Of a stretch of DNA of 37,973 nt, positions 1 through 8,598 are shown piece by piece. The stretch spans positions 1 to 37,973 of the forward strand of contig CALVWN010000058.1 in NCBI GenBank assembly GCA_944367415.1, read 5' to 3'. Source of the stretch: an uncultured Clostridia bacterium. Lineage in GTDB: Bacteria; Bacillota; Clostridia; Christensenellales; Borkfalkiaceae. Below the pieces are notes generated by a model that saw nothing but the letters and a program-made list of their open reading frames with translations, was not told the origin of the DNA and searched no databases. A program made the translations under genes and the position numbers. Position 1 is the stretch's first letter, and each line of letters opens with the position of its first letter.

Positions 1-925
1 CCGACGCCTGCGCATAGCCGAGCGCCGCATCCAGGCCCGAATCGGGCACACCGATGACGATGTCGGCGTCGATCTTGTATTTTTCCGCGAGGAAGGCGCC
101 CGCGCGCATCCTTGCGTCGTGAACGTAGCAGCCGTCGATCTCCGAATCGGGACGGGCGGTATAGAAATACTCAAAGACGCAGAACGCCTTCTTCCCGCCG
201 CAGTGAGAGGTATCCGACCGGACGCCGTCCTTGGTGATGACGATCATCTCGCCCGGCTCTACCTCGCGCACCTTGTGCGCGCCCACCGCGTTGAGGGCGC
301 ACGACTCGGAGGCGACGAGCCAGCTGCCGTCGTCGCGCTTGCCGAAGCAGAGCGGACGGAAGCCGAGCGGGTCGCGCGCGGCGATGAGCTTGGAGGGAGA
401 CATGACGACGAGCGAATACGCCCCCTTGAGCTTGTCCATCGCAGAGAGCACCGCGTCCTCGATGGAGCGCGCCTTGACGCGCTCGCGCGTGATGACGTAG
501 GCAATGACCTCGGTGTCCGACGTGGTGTGGAAGATGCAGCCCTCGTTCTCCAGCTCCTCCCGCAGTTCCGTCGCGTTGATGAGGTTGCCGTTGTGCGCGA
601 GCGCCATGTTGCCCTTCAGATGCTTGACGACGATGGGCTGGGCGTTCTCCCTGCCGCTCGTTCCCGTCGTGCCGTAGCGGACGTGTCCGATCGCCATGTT
701 GCCAAGCCCCAGCTTTGCCATCACGTCGGGCGTGAAGATGTCGTTGACCAGCCCGACGTCCTTGTAGGCGTTGAACACGCCGTCGTTGTTGACGACGATG
801 CCCGCTGACTCCTGCCCTCTGTGCTGCAGGGCGAACAGCGCATAGTATGTGGTCGAGGCGACGTTCTGAACGTCGGGCGAGAAAATCCCGAACACGCCGC
901 ACTCCTCGTGGATCTCGTGCTCCAT
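1..925 (-). CDS. purF: Amidophosphoribosyltransferase PurF (3' end cut by window)
   Basis: First committed step of purine synthesis: glutamine plus PRPP to phosphoribosylamine. The first 308 codons are in the window and the frame stays open to the left edge, so roughly the last third, including the PRPP-binding loop, is missing. The ATG at 925 follows GGGAG. The Ntn-type nucleophile Cys is residue 9 (ECGVFGI), so an eight-residue propeptide would be removed, as in the Bacillus-type enzyme. LQHRGQES lies at 33-40 and VPDSG at 293-297, both typical of the family. It is the third gene of a purE-purC-purF operon and starts 4 nt after the purC stop. Identification is firm; only the missing end is unknown. 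Confidence 0.97.
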   Translation of the reverse strand, partial: MEHEIHEECGVFGIFSPDVQNVASTTYYALFALQHRGQESAGIVVNNDGVFNAYKDVGLVNDIFTPDVMAKLGLGNMAIGHVRYGTTGTSGRENAQPIVVKHLKGNMALAHNGNLINATELREELENEGCIFHTTSDTEVIAYVITRERVKARSIEDAVLSAMDKLKGAYSLVVMSPSKLIAARDPLGFRPLCFGKRDDGSWLVASESCALNAVGAHKVREVEPGEMIVITKDGVRSDTSHCGGKKAFCVFEYFYTARPDSEIDGCYVHDARMRAGAFLAEKYKIDADIVIGVPDSGLDAALGYAQAS

Positions 926-929
926 CCCG

Positions 930-1649
930 TTACTCTCCCTTCGTGACGCGCTTGAAGATCTCGGCGTACGCGTCCTCGACGCCGCCCATGTCGCGGCGGA
1001 AGCGGTCTTTATCCAGCTTCTCGTTGGTCTTTGCATCCCAGAAACGGCAGGTGTCGGGCGAGATCTCGTCGGCGAGCACGATGGTGCCGTCGGGCAGACG
1101 TCCGAACTCCAGCTTGAAGTCGATGAGCTTGACCCCGAGGTGCATAAAGTACGCCTTGAGCACTTCGTTGACCTTGAACGCGTACTTCTTGATGGTCTCG
1201 ATCTCCTCCTTGGTCGCGAGCTTCAATGCGAGCGCGTGATAGGAGTTGATGAGGGGATCGCCCAGATCGTCGTTCTTGTAGGAGAACTCGATGGTGGGTT
1301 CGTCAAAGACGATGCCCTCCTCGACGCCGTAGCGCTTTGCGAACGACCCCGCGGAGACGTTGCGGATGATGACCTCCAGAGGCACGATCTGCACCTTCTT
1401 GACGAGGGTGTCTCTGTCGGAAAGCTCCTTGACGAAGTGCGTGGGAACGCCCGCCTTTTCGAGAAGCTGCATCAGAAGATTGGTCACGCGGTTGTTGACG
1501 ACGCCCTTGCCCGCGATGGTGCCCTTCTTGAGGCCGTTGAACGCGGTCGCGTCATCCTTGTAGGAGACGATGCAGAGGTTCTCGTCCGTCGTCGCATACA
1601 CCTTCTTCGCCTTGCCTTCGTAGAGCTGAACAGTCTTTTCGATTTCCAT
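930..1649 (-). CDS. purC: SAICAR synthase PurC
   Basis: Phosphoribosylaminoimidazole-succinocarboxamide synthase, which joins aspartate to CAIR with ATP in the cytosol. 239 residues, the normal length for the short bacterial form. Starts [18 protein letters not shown] with the nucleotide-binding GKAKKVY segment; [18 protein letters not shown] in the middle and [12 protein letters not shown] near residue 200 are family hallmarks. The ATG at 1649 is chosen because AAGGAG sits 8 nt upstream; a longer open frame upstream reads back into purE and is not real. It lies 34 nt after purE and 4 nt before purF. Confidence 0.98.
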   Translation of the reverse strand: MEIEKTVQLYEGKAKKVYATTDENLCIVSYKDDATAFNGLKKGTIAGKGVVNNRVTNLLMQLLEKAGVPTHFVKELSDRDTLVKKVQIVPLEVIIRNVSAGSFAKRYGVEEGIVFDEPTIEFSYKNDDLGDPLINSYHALALKLATKEEIETIKKYAFKVNEVLKAYFMHLGVKLIDFKLEFGRLPDGTIVLADEISPDTCRFWDAKTNEKLDKDRFRRDMGGVEDAYAEIFKRVTKGE

Positions 1650-1683
1650 ATTTGTATCTCCTTTACCCTTTTGTGTAAATTGA

Positions 1684-2178
1684 TTACTTGTTGAATTTTG
1701 CGGCGATCTCGGCGTCCTTTTTGAGCACCTTCTCGGTCGCCGCGCGGCGCGCGCCCATGAGCTTTTCGTGCAGTTTCTCGTCGGAAACGGCGAGGATCTC
1801 CACGGCGAGCAGCGCCGCGTTCTGCGCCCCGTCGATGGCGACGGTCGCAACGGGGATGCCCGAAGGCATCTGCACGGTGGACAGCAGCGCGTCAAGCCCG
1901 TCCAGCGTGGAGCTTTTGACGGGGATGCCGATGACGGGCAGCACGGTGTTCGCCGCAATGGAGCCTGCGAGATGCGCCGCCTTGCCTGCGGCGGCGATGA
2001 TGGCGCCGAACCCCTTGTCCGCCGCCTCCTGCGCGAAGATGCGCGCCTCGACGGGCGTGCGGTGCGCGGAATAGACGTGTACTTCGTAGGGAACGCCGTA
2101 CTCCTCTAACACGGCGAACGCCTTCTCCACAATGGGAAGATCGCTGTCGCTCCCCATGATCACTGCCACTTTCTTCAT
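1684..2178 (-). CDS. purE: N5-CAIR mutase PurE (class I)
   Basis: Converts N5-CAIR to CAIR (or carboxylates AIR) in purine synthesis. 164 residues, the usual length. Contains MGSDSDLP at 8-15, the catalytic His at 39 within YSAHRTP, and AAHLAG followed by PVIGIPV, all PurE signatures. The segment reads [11 protein letters not shown], with Lys where many family members have Gly; I regard this as a lineage variant. Start at 2178 is set by GGAGGT 7 nt upstream. First gene of the operon, with a consensus promoter 150 nt upstream. Confidence 0.98.
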   Translation of the reverse strand: MKKVAVIMGSDSDLPIVEKAFAVLEEYGVPYEVHVYSAHRTPVEARIFAQEAADKGFGAIIAAAGKAAHLAGSIAANTVLPVIGIPVKSSTLDGLDALLSTVQMPSGIPVATVAIDGAQNAALLAVEILAVSDEKLHEKLMGARRAATEKVLKKDAEIAAKFNK

Positions 2179-2253
2179 ATGATTGACCTCCATAGTCCGG
2201 GCGCCGCCCGCGAATCTTTCCAAAAAAATGAAAAAGAGCAGTTTTTTTCTATG

Positions 2254-2320
2254 CGAAAAAACCCGGCTCTGACTCACACTCTCTTCTTCATCTGCCGTAT
2301 ATGGCAGAACAGAGCTGCCT
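2254..2320 (-). promoter_or_regulatory. Structured 5' leader of purE, possible attenuator
   Basis: The leader can form TCTGCC-ATATAC-GGCAGA (2308-2291). The first half can instead pair with an upstream GGCAG (2319-2315), so the two hairpins exclude each other. GCTCTG (2315-2310) can also pair with CAGAGC (2271-2266), which is followed by CGGG and six T (2261-2256), as in a terminator. No guanine-riboswitch core was recognised. That this controls purine genes is inference. Confidence 0.35.
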
Positions 2321-2333
2321 TTTTCATATCATC

Positions 2334-2362
2334 ATTATACCAAACGTCCCGCTTTCCGTCAA
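2334..2362 (-). promoter_or_regulatory. Sigma-A promoter of the pur operon
   Basis: On the minus strand TTGACG (2362-2357), a 17-nt spacer, then TATAAT (2339-2334). Transcription would start near 2327, giving a leader of about 150 nt before purE. Confidence 0.8.
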
Positions 2363-2409
2363 GCGTTACGGGGGTTTTTTTTCGTTTTTCATGCGACTTG
2401 CACACGCGC

Positions 2410-3180
2410 CTATCCGAGCGCAACGTCAAGCACCATCATGAGACAAAACCCCGCGACGACGCCCGCCGTCGCGAGCGTCTTGTTCCCCGAAAAACACTCG
2501 GGAATGAGTTCGGAACACACGACGGCGACCATCGCGCCCGCCGAAAAGGCGAGCGCCCACGGCAAGAGACTCCCCACCGCCGCCGCTGCGAACGCGCCCA
2601 GCACGCAGGCGGGCACTTCCACCGCGCCCGATCCCTGCGCAAAGAGAAAACTTCTGAGCGCGCTCATCCCGCGCGCCCGCATGGGAAAGGCGACGCACAT
2701 CCCCTCCGGAAAATTCTGCACCGCAATGCCGATGGCGAGCAGCAGCCCCGCAGGCAGTCCGGCGCTCGCTCCGCCCGCCGCAAACGCGACCCCCACCGCC
2801 ATGCCCTCCGGCACATTGTGCAGCGTCACGGCAAAGTAGAGAAGCGCCGTGCGCTTGTCGCCGATGGCGCGAAATGTGCGCTGCGTATGCGACAAAAGCG
2901 CATCGCTCCCCACGATGAACGCCCCGCCCAGCAGAAACCCGACCGCGACCGGGAGCCAGACGGGAAGGCGCCCCTGCGTCTCGATGGCGGGCAGGAGCAG
3001 GGAAAAGAAGCTCGCCGCGATCATGATGCCCGCCGACGCGCCCAAAAGGAGCGTGAGCGCGCCCTTCGCGGGACGCCGCGAAAAAAAGACGCACGCCGCG
3101 CCGAGCGTCGTCATGAGATACATGATGCAGGACGCCAGCAGCGCCTGCAGCCGGATGTCAAGCCCCGAAAACCATTGCAT
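2410..3180 (-). CDS. ZIP family divalent metal transporter
   Basis: Inner-membrane transporter of the ZIP family (ZupT/GufA-like), expected to import zinc, manganese or iron. 256 residues with about eight hydrophobic segments. The metal-site helices are clear: HNVPEG at 121-126 and QNFPEG at 155-160, with a further SELIPE near 223-228. The start at 3180 is preceded by a purine-rich GGGGGAAGGGGAA; an alternative ATG at 3207 has poor spacing to any ribosome site and adds only nine residues. It is divergent from the gene at 3345, with an inverted repeat between them that could be a metal-regulator site. Substrate cannot be told from sequence. Confidence 0.92.
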   Translation of the reverse strand: MQWFSGLDIRLQALLASCIMYLMTTLGAACVFFSRRPAKGALTLLLGASAGIMIAASFFSLLLPAIETQGRLPVWLPVAVGFLLGGAFIVGSDALLSHTQRTFRAIGDKRTALLYFAVTLHNVPEGMAVGVAFAAGGASAGLPAGLLLAIGIAVQNFPEGMCVAFPMRARGMSALRSFLFAQGSGAVEVPACVLGAFAAAAVGSLLPWALAFSAGAMVAVVCSELIPECFSGNKTLATAGVVAGFCLMMVLDVALG

Positions 3181-3252
3181 TTCCCCTTCCCCCGAAACGG
3201 CAGTCATTCCACCATATGCGCCCGCCGACCCCGCGTGTGCCTGCTTTGCCCC

Positions 3253-3275
3253 GCAATTTTTTCCGTAAAAATTGC
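3253..3275. promoter_or_regulatory. Perfect 9-bp inverted repeat, possible operator
   Basis: GCAATTTTT, five bases, then AAAAATTGC. It lies between the divergent ZIP transporter and the small membrane gene, 10 nt upstream of the -35 box of the latter. There is no T-run suited to a terminator role for either neighbour. It does not match a regulator site I know. Confidence 0.4.
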
Positions 3276-3285
3276 ACCTCGCATC

Positions 3286-3314
3286 TTGACAACCGCCGGA
3301 GCCTGTATTATAAT
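3286..3314 (+). promoter_or_regulatory. Consensus sigma-A promoter of the 3345 gene
   Basis: TTGACA (3286-3291), 17-nt spacer, TATAAT (3309-3314): a perfect match to consensus. The start codon follows 30 nt later behind GGGGGGAAA. Confidence 0.88.
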
Positions 3315-3344
3315 AAAGAAAAGTATTCTATGGGGGGAAATACA

Positions 3345-3806
3345 ATGGTTGTTTTAGGCGTTATCACGCTCATCCTGTTGGTCTATACGCTCATCTATTA
3401 TGCGTATCTTGCCAATCACTCCGAACATGACGTCTCGTTCTTTATGAGCGTCACGCTCATCATGCTCGTGATGAATCTCTGCACAAACGCGGGCGGCACC
3501 TACGCGCTCTCCTGGCTGTATCTTATCATCGCGGTCGTCTTCATCGGCGTCGGCTTCGCCGTCGATAAGGAGGAATCCATCGCCTTCTATCAGGCGATCG
3601 GCCCGTGGTTCAAGAACACGTTCTCCGACACCGCGACCATCGGCTTTAAGCTCCTCAGCTTTATCCTGTTCCCGGTCGGCATGATCTGTTACTTCACGAT
3701 GCAGGGCAGCAACGTCGCCCTCGCCCGCACCTGCGGCAGAAGCGCCCTCTTCGGGCTTCTCTTCTGGGCAGTGCTCGCCTGGGCGCTCGTCGGTCTCCTC
3801 GCATAA
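3345..3806 (+). CDS. Small polytopic membrane protein, unknown function
   Basis: 153 residues. Hydrophobic stretches at about 2-23, 31-50, 55-74, 98-118 and 130-152 suggest four to five membrane helices, with a short charged segment (VDKEES) near 75. No motif that I recognise. The ATG at 3345 is supported by GGGGGGAAA and by a perfect consensus promoter just upstream; a longer in-frame reading upstream would run through that promoter and is rejected. It has its own terminator at 3829, so it is a single-gene unit with potentially strong expression. No functional call is possible. Confidence 0.8.
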   Translation: MVVLGVITLILLVYTLIYYAYLANHSEHDVSFFMSVTLIMLVMNLCTNAGGTYALSWLYLIIAVVFIGVGFAVDKEESIAFYQAIGPWFKNTFSDTATIGFKLLSFILFPVGMICYFTMQGSNVALARTCGRSALFGLLFWAVLAWALVGLLA

Positions 3807-3828
3807 CCAATCATAGAATGACATCCTG

Positions 3829-3856
3829 CGGACGGCTCCATGCCGTCCGTTTTTTT
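3829..3856 (+). terminator. Rho-independent terminator of the 3345 gene
   Basis: CGGACGGC, five-base loop, GCCGTCCG, then seven T. It lies 22 nt after the stop codon. Confidence 0.92.
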
Positions 3857-3913
3857 GCCCGAATCTTAAACGCGCAGAGCCTTGGAGGTCTCCCCGCAAG
3901 AGGCTGCCAATGG

Positions 3914-4000
3914 CCCCCTCTCCGAGGGAGCTGTCACGAAGTGACTGAGTGAGTCCGTCGCGGCAAGACGCGGGGCAGGAAGGCTCCCTCTTTGAGGGGG
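3914..4000. repeat. Imperfect palindromic element (MITE/REP-like)
   Basis: Arms CCCCCTCTCCGAGGGAG (3914-3930) and CTCCCTCTTTGAGGGGG (3984-4000) pair over 14 of 17 positions, with a symmetric 3x3 mismatch. Between them is a small hairpin TCAC-GAA-GTGA (3934-3944) and GC-rich filler. Elements of the type 'CTCCCTC...GAGGGAG around a TCACG.AGTGA core' are, as I recall, common between genes in gut Clostridia; this is from memory and not checked. No open frame is supported here. Confidence 0.55.
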
Positions 4001-4108
4001 AAGCGCGCGTGATGCGGATATACACGCGTGCTGAACCGAACAATTTCATATGAAATACCGCAGCATCTTGCAAAAAGATGCGCGGCAAAGATTTTTACGA
4101 AAGAGGAG

Positions 4109-4143
4109 CGGCAGGCAAAAAAATCGGCCTGCCGAATTTTTTT
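4109..4143 (+). terminator. Terminator-like hairpin without an upstream gene
   Basis: CGGCAGGC (4109-4116), a ten-base A-rich loop, GCCTGCCG (4127-4134), then AA and seven T. No protein gene on the plus strand ends in front of it, since the 3345 gene already ends at 3829. It could close a small RNA or be part of a repeat. Confidence 0.5.
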
Positions 4144-4154
4144 AATCGAGTCTT

Positions 4155-4202
4155 ACACCGCAACGAGGTGCCCGAGGCGATCTTGCGCCGCCGGGGCGGT
4201 GT
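4155..4202. other. Structured segment of the 3857-4288 gene-free stretch
   Basis: ACACCGC (4155-4161) pairs with GCGGTGT (4196-4202), and GC-rich blocks between them can extend the stem. Together with 4109-4143 this fills the gene-free stretch with folded sequence. A reading frame crosses it but has no ribosome site and runs into the terminator at 4251, so I treat it as non-coding. Confidence 0.35.
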
Positions 4203-4242
4203 CACAAGGAGCGCATTGCCGCGGCACAAATACACGCGGAAA

Positions 4243-4276
4243 AACAAAAAAAGAGCGGCGAACCGCTCTTTTTTTT
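4243..4276 (-). terminator. Terminator of the SipW surface-protein operon
   Basis: Stem AAGAGCGG (4251-4258), loop CGAA, CCGCTCTT (4263-4270). On the minus strand it is followed by a T-run, and on the plus strand also, so it can act both ways. It lies 18 nt after the stop of the 1412-residue gene. Confidence 0.9.
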
Positions 4277-4288
4277 GTTTGTTTCAGA

Positions 4289-7200
4289 TCATTTGGTTCC
4301 GATTGCGACAACATCTCCCGCTGCATTATACAGGAACACCGAAACGGTCGGCGTAATGACCAGATTGGACTTGTTTACCAGATATGCCGCATCCTGGTAG
4401 TTTTCAAATCCGTAGTAGGTAAACTCATCAGGCACGTAATAGACCGTGCTGCCGTCCGCTGTCTTAGCCTTTTGGATGCCCTCGGGAGTGGAATTGACCG
4501 TACCCTCGATCGGCGTCACCTCTGTTCTGGTGTCAACCACGTTGCAGCGCTTGAGCGTGATCTCCGTTACCGTTCCGCTTGCTTCGGATGTTCCGGAAAC
4601 CACAACCTCCTCCTGATCGAAGTAAGTCAGCGCCGTGCCGTACTGTGAGCTGACATCGTCCTCTTTGCAGACATACAGATAGCTGTGCAGATAGACGACC
4701 GCCTTCGTGATCTGTTCGCCCGTCGATGTATAGTCGGCCGTGATCTCTCCGTCGCTATCAACATTGACCGTCACAGAGACACCCGTCAGTTTCACCGTGC
4801 CATCCTCTTTGTTCATAAGGCGCGTCTCGTCGAAAACGTTATCATACGCCGCGCCGCCAAGGCCGACGTTGAGCCCTGCGTGCGCGATTCCTATGATCGT
4901 ACCGTAATTGACGCAGTTCTTGACCGTATAGATCGATGCATCATATACGTTCGAATTGCCGACGAGCATCGCCGCACCTTCTGCATGGATTTTGCCGTAG
5001 TTTGCGCAGTCTTCAAACACAACGCTGCTCTTATTGGCACTACCGCTGTTTTTCACATACCCGCCGATAAATGCCGCGCCATACCGTGCATAGATGTCCG
5101 AATAGTTCACGCAGTTTCTGAACGTGATCTGCGAGCCGTTTTGACCCTGCGATATAAATGCGCCGATATTCGTTGCAAGCAGATCTCTGTCGCCAATGTA
5201 CTCGCCCTTGGGCGTCCTGGTCGTGACATTGTCAAACTCAAGCACAGAACCGTATGCGGCGGGCCCCCAACCGGTAAAGCTTGCGATCGCCCCTTTCTGC
5301 ACGAAAGTCACATTTCGGAACACAGTCGTGCCGATCGCATCGGAAATGAGCGCACCGTCCATTGCAGTATAATCAACGGTATAGGTTTTTCCGTCTTCCG
5401 TTGCGCCGTTCAGCGTTCCGATGAAATAGACGAGCTGCTCAAAATCTGCGGAGAGCGTCACGTCATTTTTGAGCTGATAATAGAGATTTGCATACCATGC
5501 GCCAGCATCGGCAACAGATGCCGCAAGCGCGGAGACCTGACGAATCGCCTCAAACTGCACTTCCGAAGAGATCCCGAAGGGCTTCTCCGCCGTGCCGTCG
5601 CCGCCGTCAAAATAGACAGCCTGCATCTTGCATCCCTCAACTGCAGCCCGCGCCACAAGATACAGATCTTCGCGGTTGACGACGATCATTCCACCGTTCT
5701 TATAGGACGGATGTGCAAGGAAAATATCCGTATTCTCGCCGTAGGTCCCGCCGAGCACAAGCATCTGACCCTTGTCCATCGTGTCGTTAAGATAACCATT
5801 GCAGAGGTACGCCTTGGCGTTTTCCTCCGTCACGAACGTGCCGCCGTTGATCGTGATCACATTCCAATTGAGCACGCAATGCTGCGACATATTGGTGAAT
5901 GTGCCGTCGTTGATCGTAAGGACACCCCAGTCATCATTCTTGATGGTGTTGAGACCGCCCTCAAACGTGCCACCGTTGATGATCATGACGGCTTCCGTTT
6001 GCGTGGTGTTATCATTCCCATCATACCAACCGTTTTCGACAAGGCTGGAGAAAGACCCATTCTGACCGACATATACGCCTTCATTGATCGTCATCCGGCC
6101 AAAATTCTGAATATTATAGAAGGTATTTTCCCCTCCGACACTCGGACTTGAACCGGTCTCTTCTGAACGCAGATATTTTCCGCCATTGAGAACAACAACT
6201 CCGGAAACTTCATTGCAAATCGCCGCACGCCCATCGGTCTTATTATCGACGGTAATATTCCCGTCAATGGTAAGCGTCCCGAAATTATGGATCGTGTGAG
6301 CGGCGCTCGCACTTCTGCTCTGTACCGCTTCGCCGTCCCTGTCGCAAATAACACCTTCTCCGCAAATCGTCGCCTCTGCTCCGGCTTGGATCTCAAACGA
6401 AGCGAGATATGTAATGTTATTCTGCAGCGTCAGAGTATATTCTTGATTGGACTTTAATGTCACATTGTCCGGCGTATCATTTGAAGCAACCAATGTAATA
6501 TTCGTGTTACCGTCATTGATCGCTGCGCTCAGCGTTTCATAGGGAACGCCATCTACCATAGCCGCCTGTTGCCCCGGCTCGCTTCCATTCACAGAGGTAT
6601 AATAAGAGGCTTCGTCCGCATAGTCGCCAAGATCAATATCGACGGTTCTGTCGACCTCTCCCCAGTCATAAATATCCGCGATATGCCCCGAGACCGACGA
6701 TACGGAGATCCCTTCTTCCAAGATAAACTTAAGTCCGCTTTCTCCATAGCCGTCAAGCCCGGTGTGGAACTGGAACACTGCGCCATTCCCGCCGGTTTTG
6801 CCTTTCGGCGCTTCGGTAATTTTTTCATATGGAGAATACGTCGAACTCAATGCACCGCCCGTGATCGTAGCAGTACCTGCACGCATATCAAGCACCGTCT
6901 CTCCGGACAACTCACCGCCCGTGATCGCAAGCGCGGCATCGCTAGGCAAATAAATCACAACTCCCGCGTTGATCGATCCTCCGCTGATCTCAATGTCAAT
7001 CTTCTCATCATTCCCTCCCTGACCGGAAAAAGCAATCCCGCCAACATCAACTTCTCCGTCTTGGAAAATCACTTTCGAGTTACTGAAGATTGCAAAAAGA
7101 GAAACTATATCTTTATCATACTTCTCCGTCGACAATGCTGTAAATTTGCCGCCTTCGATCACCAACGTAGCGCCATCCGTGACCCCATCCGTCAGTGTTC

Positions 7201-8527
7201 CGAGCTGGAAAATGTTAGCCTGCTGTTTCGTACTCGCTCCGACAAATTCGCCGTCTTTGATCGTGATCTCGCTTCCGTTAACGGCATGAATTGCATTTCC
7301 GGTCGCACCAGCCGAACCGGTTTGATAATATCCGCCGTAAACCGTGACATCCGTACCGTCAACTTCAAATATCGTCTTTCCGTTAGAGTTCGTAATAGAA
7401 TTTCCTTCACCCAACGTCAGCTGTCCGCCCTCTGTCTTACATTGAAAAGAAAGTGCGGTGATCTCTGAATGATCCAGTACAACATTCGCGTTGACGGCAT
7501 CGATTGCGCCTGCAGTGAAAGTCACATCGTTCAGTTCTACCTCAGGCAATTGAGAAGTGTCCGCGTTCTCGATCTTGAGACCATTCCCAAAGGAAACATT
7601 TTCCAACGATGCCGATCCGAGAAGCTCGACTTTGTGAGAAAAATTTATCCCCCGAGCCGTTACATTGGCAGGCAAGACAATTTTCCAATCCATCCAAAAT
7701 TCATCGGGATCCTCGTCTCTTCCGACAACTTTTGTTCCCGTTCCGACAATCGTAAGCTGCTTATCCCCGAGTGACACGATCTCGTCCCGCGAAGGCCACT
7801 GATAGGATGCCGACGCTGCAAGCGGATCAAGGAAGAGAACATCCCCGTCCTCGGCAGCCTCCATGGCATCAAGAAGGGTCGAATAGGTATCCCCCCCCAT
7901 AGAAATCATGCCGTTTGCATTGGACTGAACCGCACTCACGATAAGCGTCATGTTGGAGGGCGCCGGATCTGTTTCCCCCGCTCCCCAAGGCAGCCCGATG
8001 CTGAAAGAAAGCTCGATCGGCTCTTTCGAAACGCCAACCGTACTCCAGCCCTTCGTGCCGCCTTCGGATGTCAGAATATAGGAGTTGTTTTCCATCGCCG
8101 CGCCGTCGATGGTATATGGCGTCGCACGATCCGCCACAAGATACGCAACATATTTCATCCCGACGGTGCTTTGATTGGTAACGGTCAGCGTAAAATTCGC
8201 CGAAACGCCTTGCCCGAGCAGGATTTCAACCGACGCGGCGGCATTCCCCTGCCCCGACACCACCGTTGCATTTCCCAAACCATTTTCAAGCACGATGGAA
8301 TTGTCGCCATTATCATCGTTCTGCGTACCGTTTACCTTACCGTTTTCATCCACATAGGACATGGACGTAAGATCCAACGAAGTTGAAATACTGATTTCGC
8401 CGCTCTGCACCTGAAAATCATATTCATCGGAGCTTGAAAATGCAGCGATCGACGCACCTGCAATGATCGCCGTACAGCAGCCGATGGTCACAGCGGACAG
8501 AGCGATCGCCTTCGTCTTACTTTTCAT
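4289..8527 (-). CDS. Giant SipW-type secreted beta-helix protein (1412 aa)
   Basis: Predicted cell-surface or extracellular protein, last gene of the SipW operon. A SipW-type signal peptide covers residues 1-28 (GASIA-AF, cut after Ala28 by analogy with TasA). Residues 30-205 resemble the TasA/CalY beta-sandwich. From about 215 (TYSTLLDAMEAAEDGD) to about 960 come many short G-G-T/G-N-x-T turns such as INGGTF and ITGGEL, typical of a right-handed parallel beta-helix. Residues 1134-1222 hold three repeats built on CVNYG/CANYG. The C-terminus has no LPXTG, membrane helix or binding module. Paralogous to the next gene upstream. Starts at 8527 behind AAGGAGA. Adhesin or fibre component is inference; no enzyme residues seen. 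Confidence 0.85.
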   Translation of the reverse strand: MKSKTKAIALSAVTIGCCTAIIAGASIAAFSSSDEYDFQVQSGEISISTSLDLTSMSYVDENGKVNGTQNDDNGDNSIVLENGLGNATVVSGQGNAAASVEILLGQGVSANFTLTVTNQSTVGMKYVAYLVADRATPYTIDGAAMENNSYILTSEGGTKGWSTVGVSKEPIELSFSIGLPWGAGETDPAPSNMTLIVSAVQSNANGMISMGGDTYSTLLDAMEAAEDGDVLFLDPLAASASYQWPSRDEIVSLGDKQLTIVGTGTKVVGRDEDPDEFWMDWKIVLPANVTARGINFSHKVELLGSASLENVSFGNGLKIENADTSQLPEVELNDVTFTAGAIDAVNANVVLDHSEITALSFQCKTEGGQLTLGEGNSITNSNGKTIFEVDGTDVTVYGGYYQTGSAGATGNAIHAVNGSEITIKDGEFVGASTKQQANIFQLGTLTDGVTDGATLVIEGGKFTALSTEKYDKDIVSLFAIFSNSKVIFQDGEVDVGGIAFSGQGGNDEKIDIEISGGSINAGVVIYLPSDAALAITGGELSGETVLDMRAGTATITGGALSSTYSPYEKITEAPKGKTGGNGAVFQFHTGLDGYGESGLKFILEEGISVSSVSGHIADIYDWGEVDRTVDIDLGDYADEASYYTSVNGSEPGQQAAMVDGVPYETLSAAINDGNTNITLVASNDTPDNVTLKSNQEYTLTLQNNITYLASFEIQAGAEATICGEGVICDRDGEAVQSRSASAAHTIHNFGTLTIDGNITVDNKTDGRAAICNEVSGVVVLNGGKYLRSEETGSSPSVGGENTFYNIQNFGRMTINEGVYVGQNGSFSSLVENGWYDGNDNTTQTEAVMIINGGTFEGGLNTIKNDDWGVLTINDGTFTNMSQHCVLNWNVITINGGTFVTEENAKAYLCNGYLNDTMDKGQMLVLGGTYGENTDIFLAHPSYKNGGMIVVNREDLYLVARAAVEGCKMQAVYFDGGDGTAEKPFGISSEVQFEAIRQVSALAASVADAGAWYANLYYQLKNDVTLSADFEQLVYFIGTLNGATEDGKTYTVDYTAMDGALISDAIGTTVFRNVTFVQKGAIASFTGWGPAAYGSVLEFDNVTTRTPKGEYIGDRDLLATNIGAFISQGQNGSQITFRNCVNYSDIYARYGAAFIGGYVKNSGSANKSSVVFEDCANYGKIHAEGAAMLVGNSNVYDASIYTVKNCVNYGTIIGIAHAGLNVGLGGAAYDNVFDETRLMNKEDGTVKLTGVSVTVNVDSDGEITADYTSTGEQITKAVVYLHSYLYVCKEDDVSSQYGTALTYFDQEEVVVSGTSEASGTVTEITLKRCNVVDTRTEVTPIEGTVNSTPEGIQKAKTADGSTVYYVPDEFTYYGFENYQDAAYLVNKSNLVITPTVSVFLYNAAGDVVAIGTK
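8442..8527 (-). repeat. Signal-peptide direct repeat, copy 1
   Basis: The first 86 nt match those of the gene starting at 11397 except for about six positions, all synonymous; the first 30 residues are identical. Confidence 0.8.
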
Positions 8528-8598
8528 ATTACTTCTCCTTCATAATTGTTTCGAATCGGAACGAGTGAAGGCGCTCATGCGCGCCCTTCCCCGATGAA

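Noticed and set aside
2179-2327. Guanine/adenine riboswitch before purE
   Set aside because: I looked for the conserved loop and junction bases and did not find them; only hairpins of another kind.
3207-3207. Longer start for the ZIP transporter
   Set aside because: The ATG at 3207 has no well-placed ribosome site, whereas 3180 does; the difference is nine residues.
4028-4648. Small plus-strand frames across the gene-free stretch
   Set aside because: They cross two terminator-like hairpins and run antisense into the 1412-residue gene; no ribosome site.
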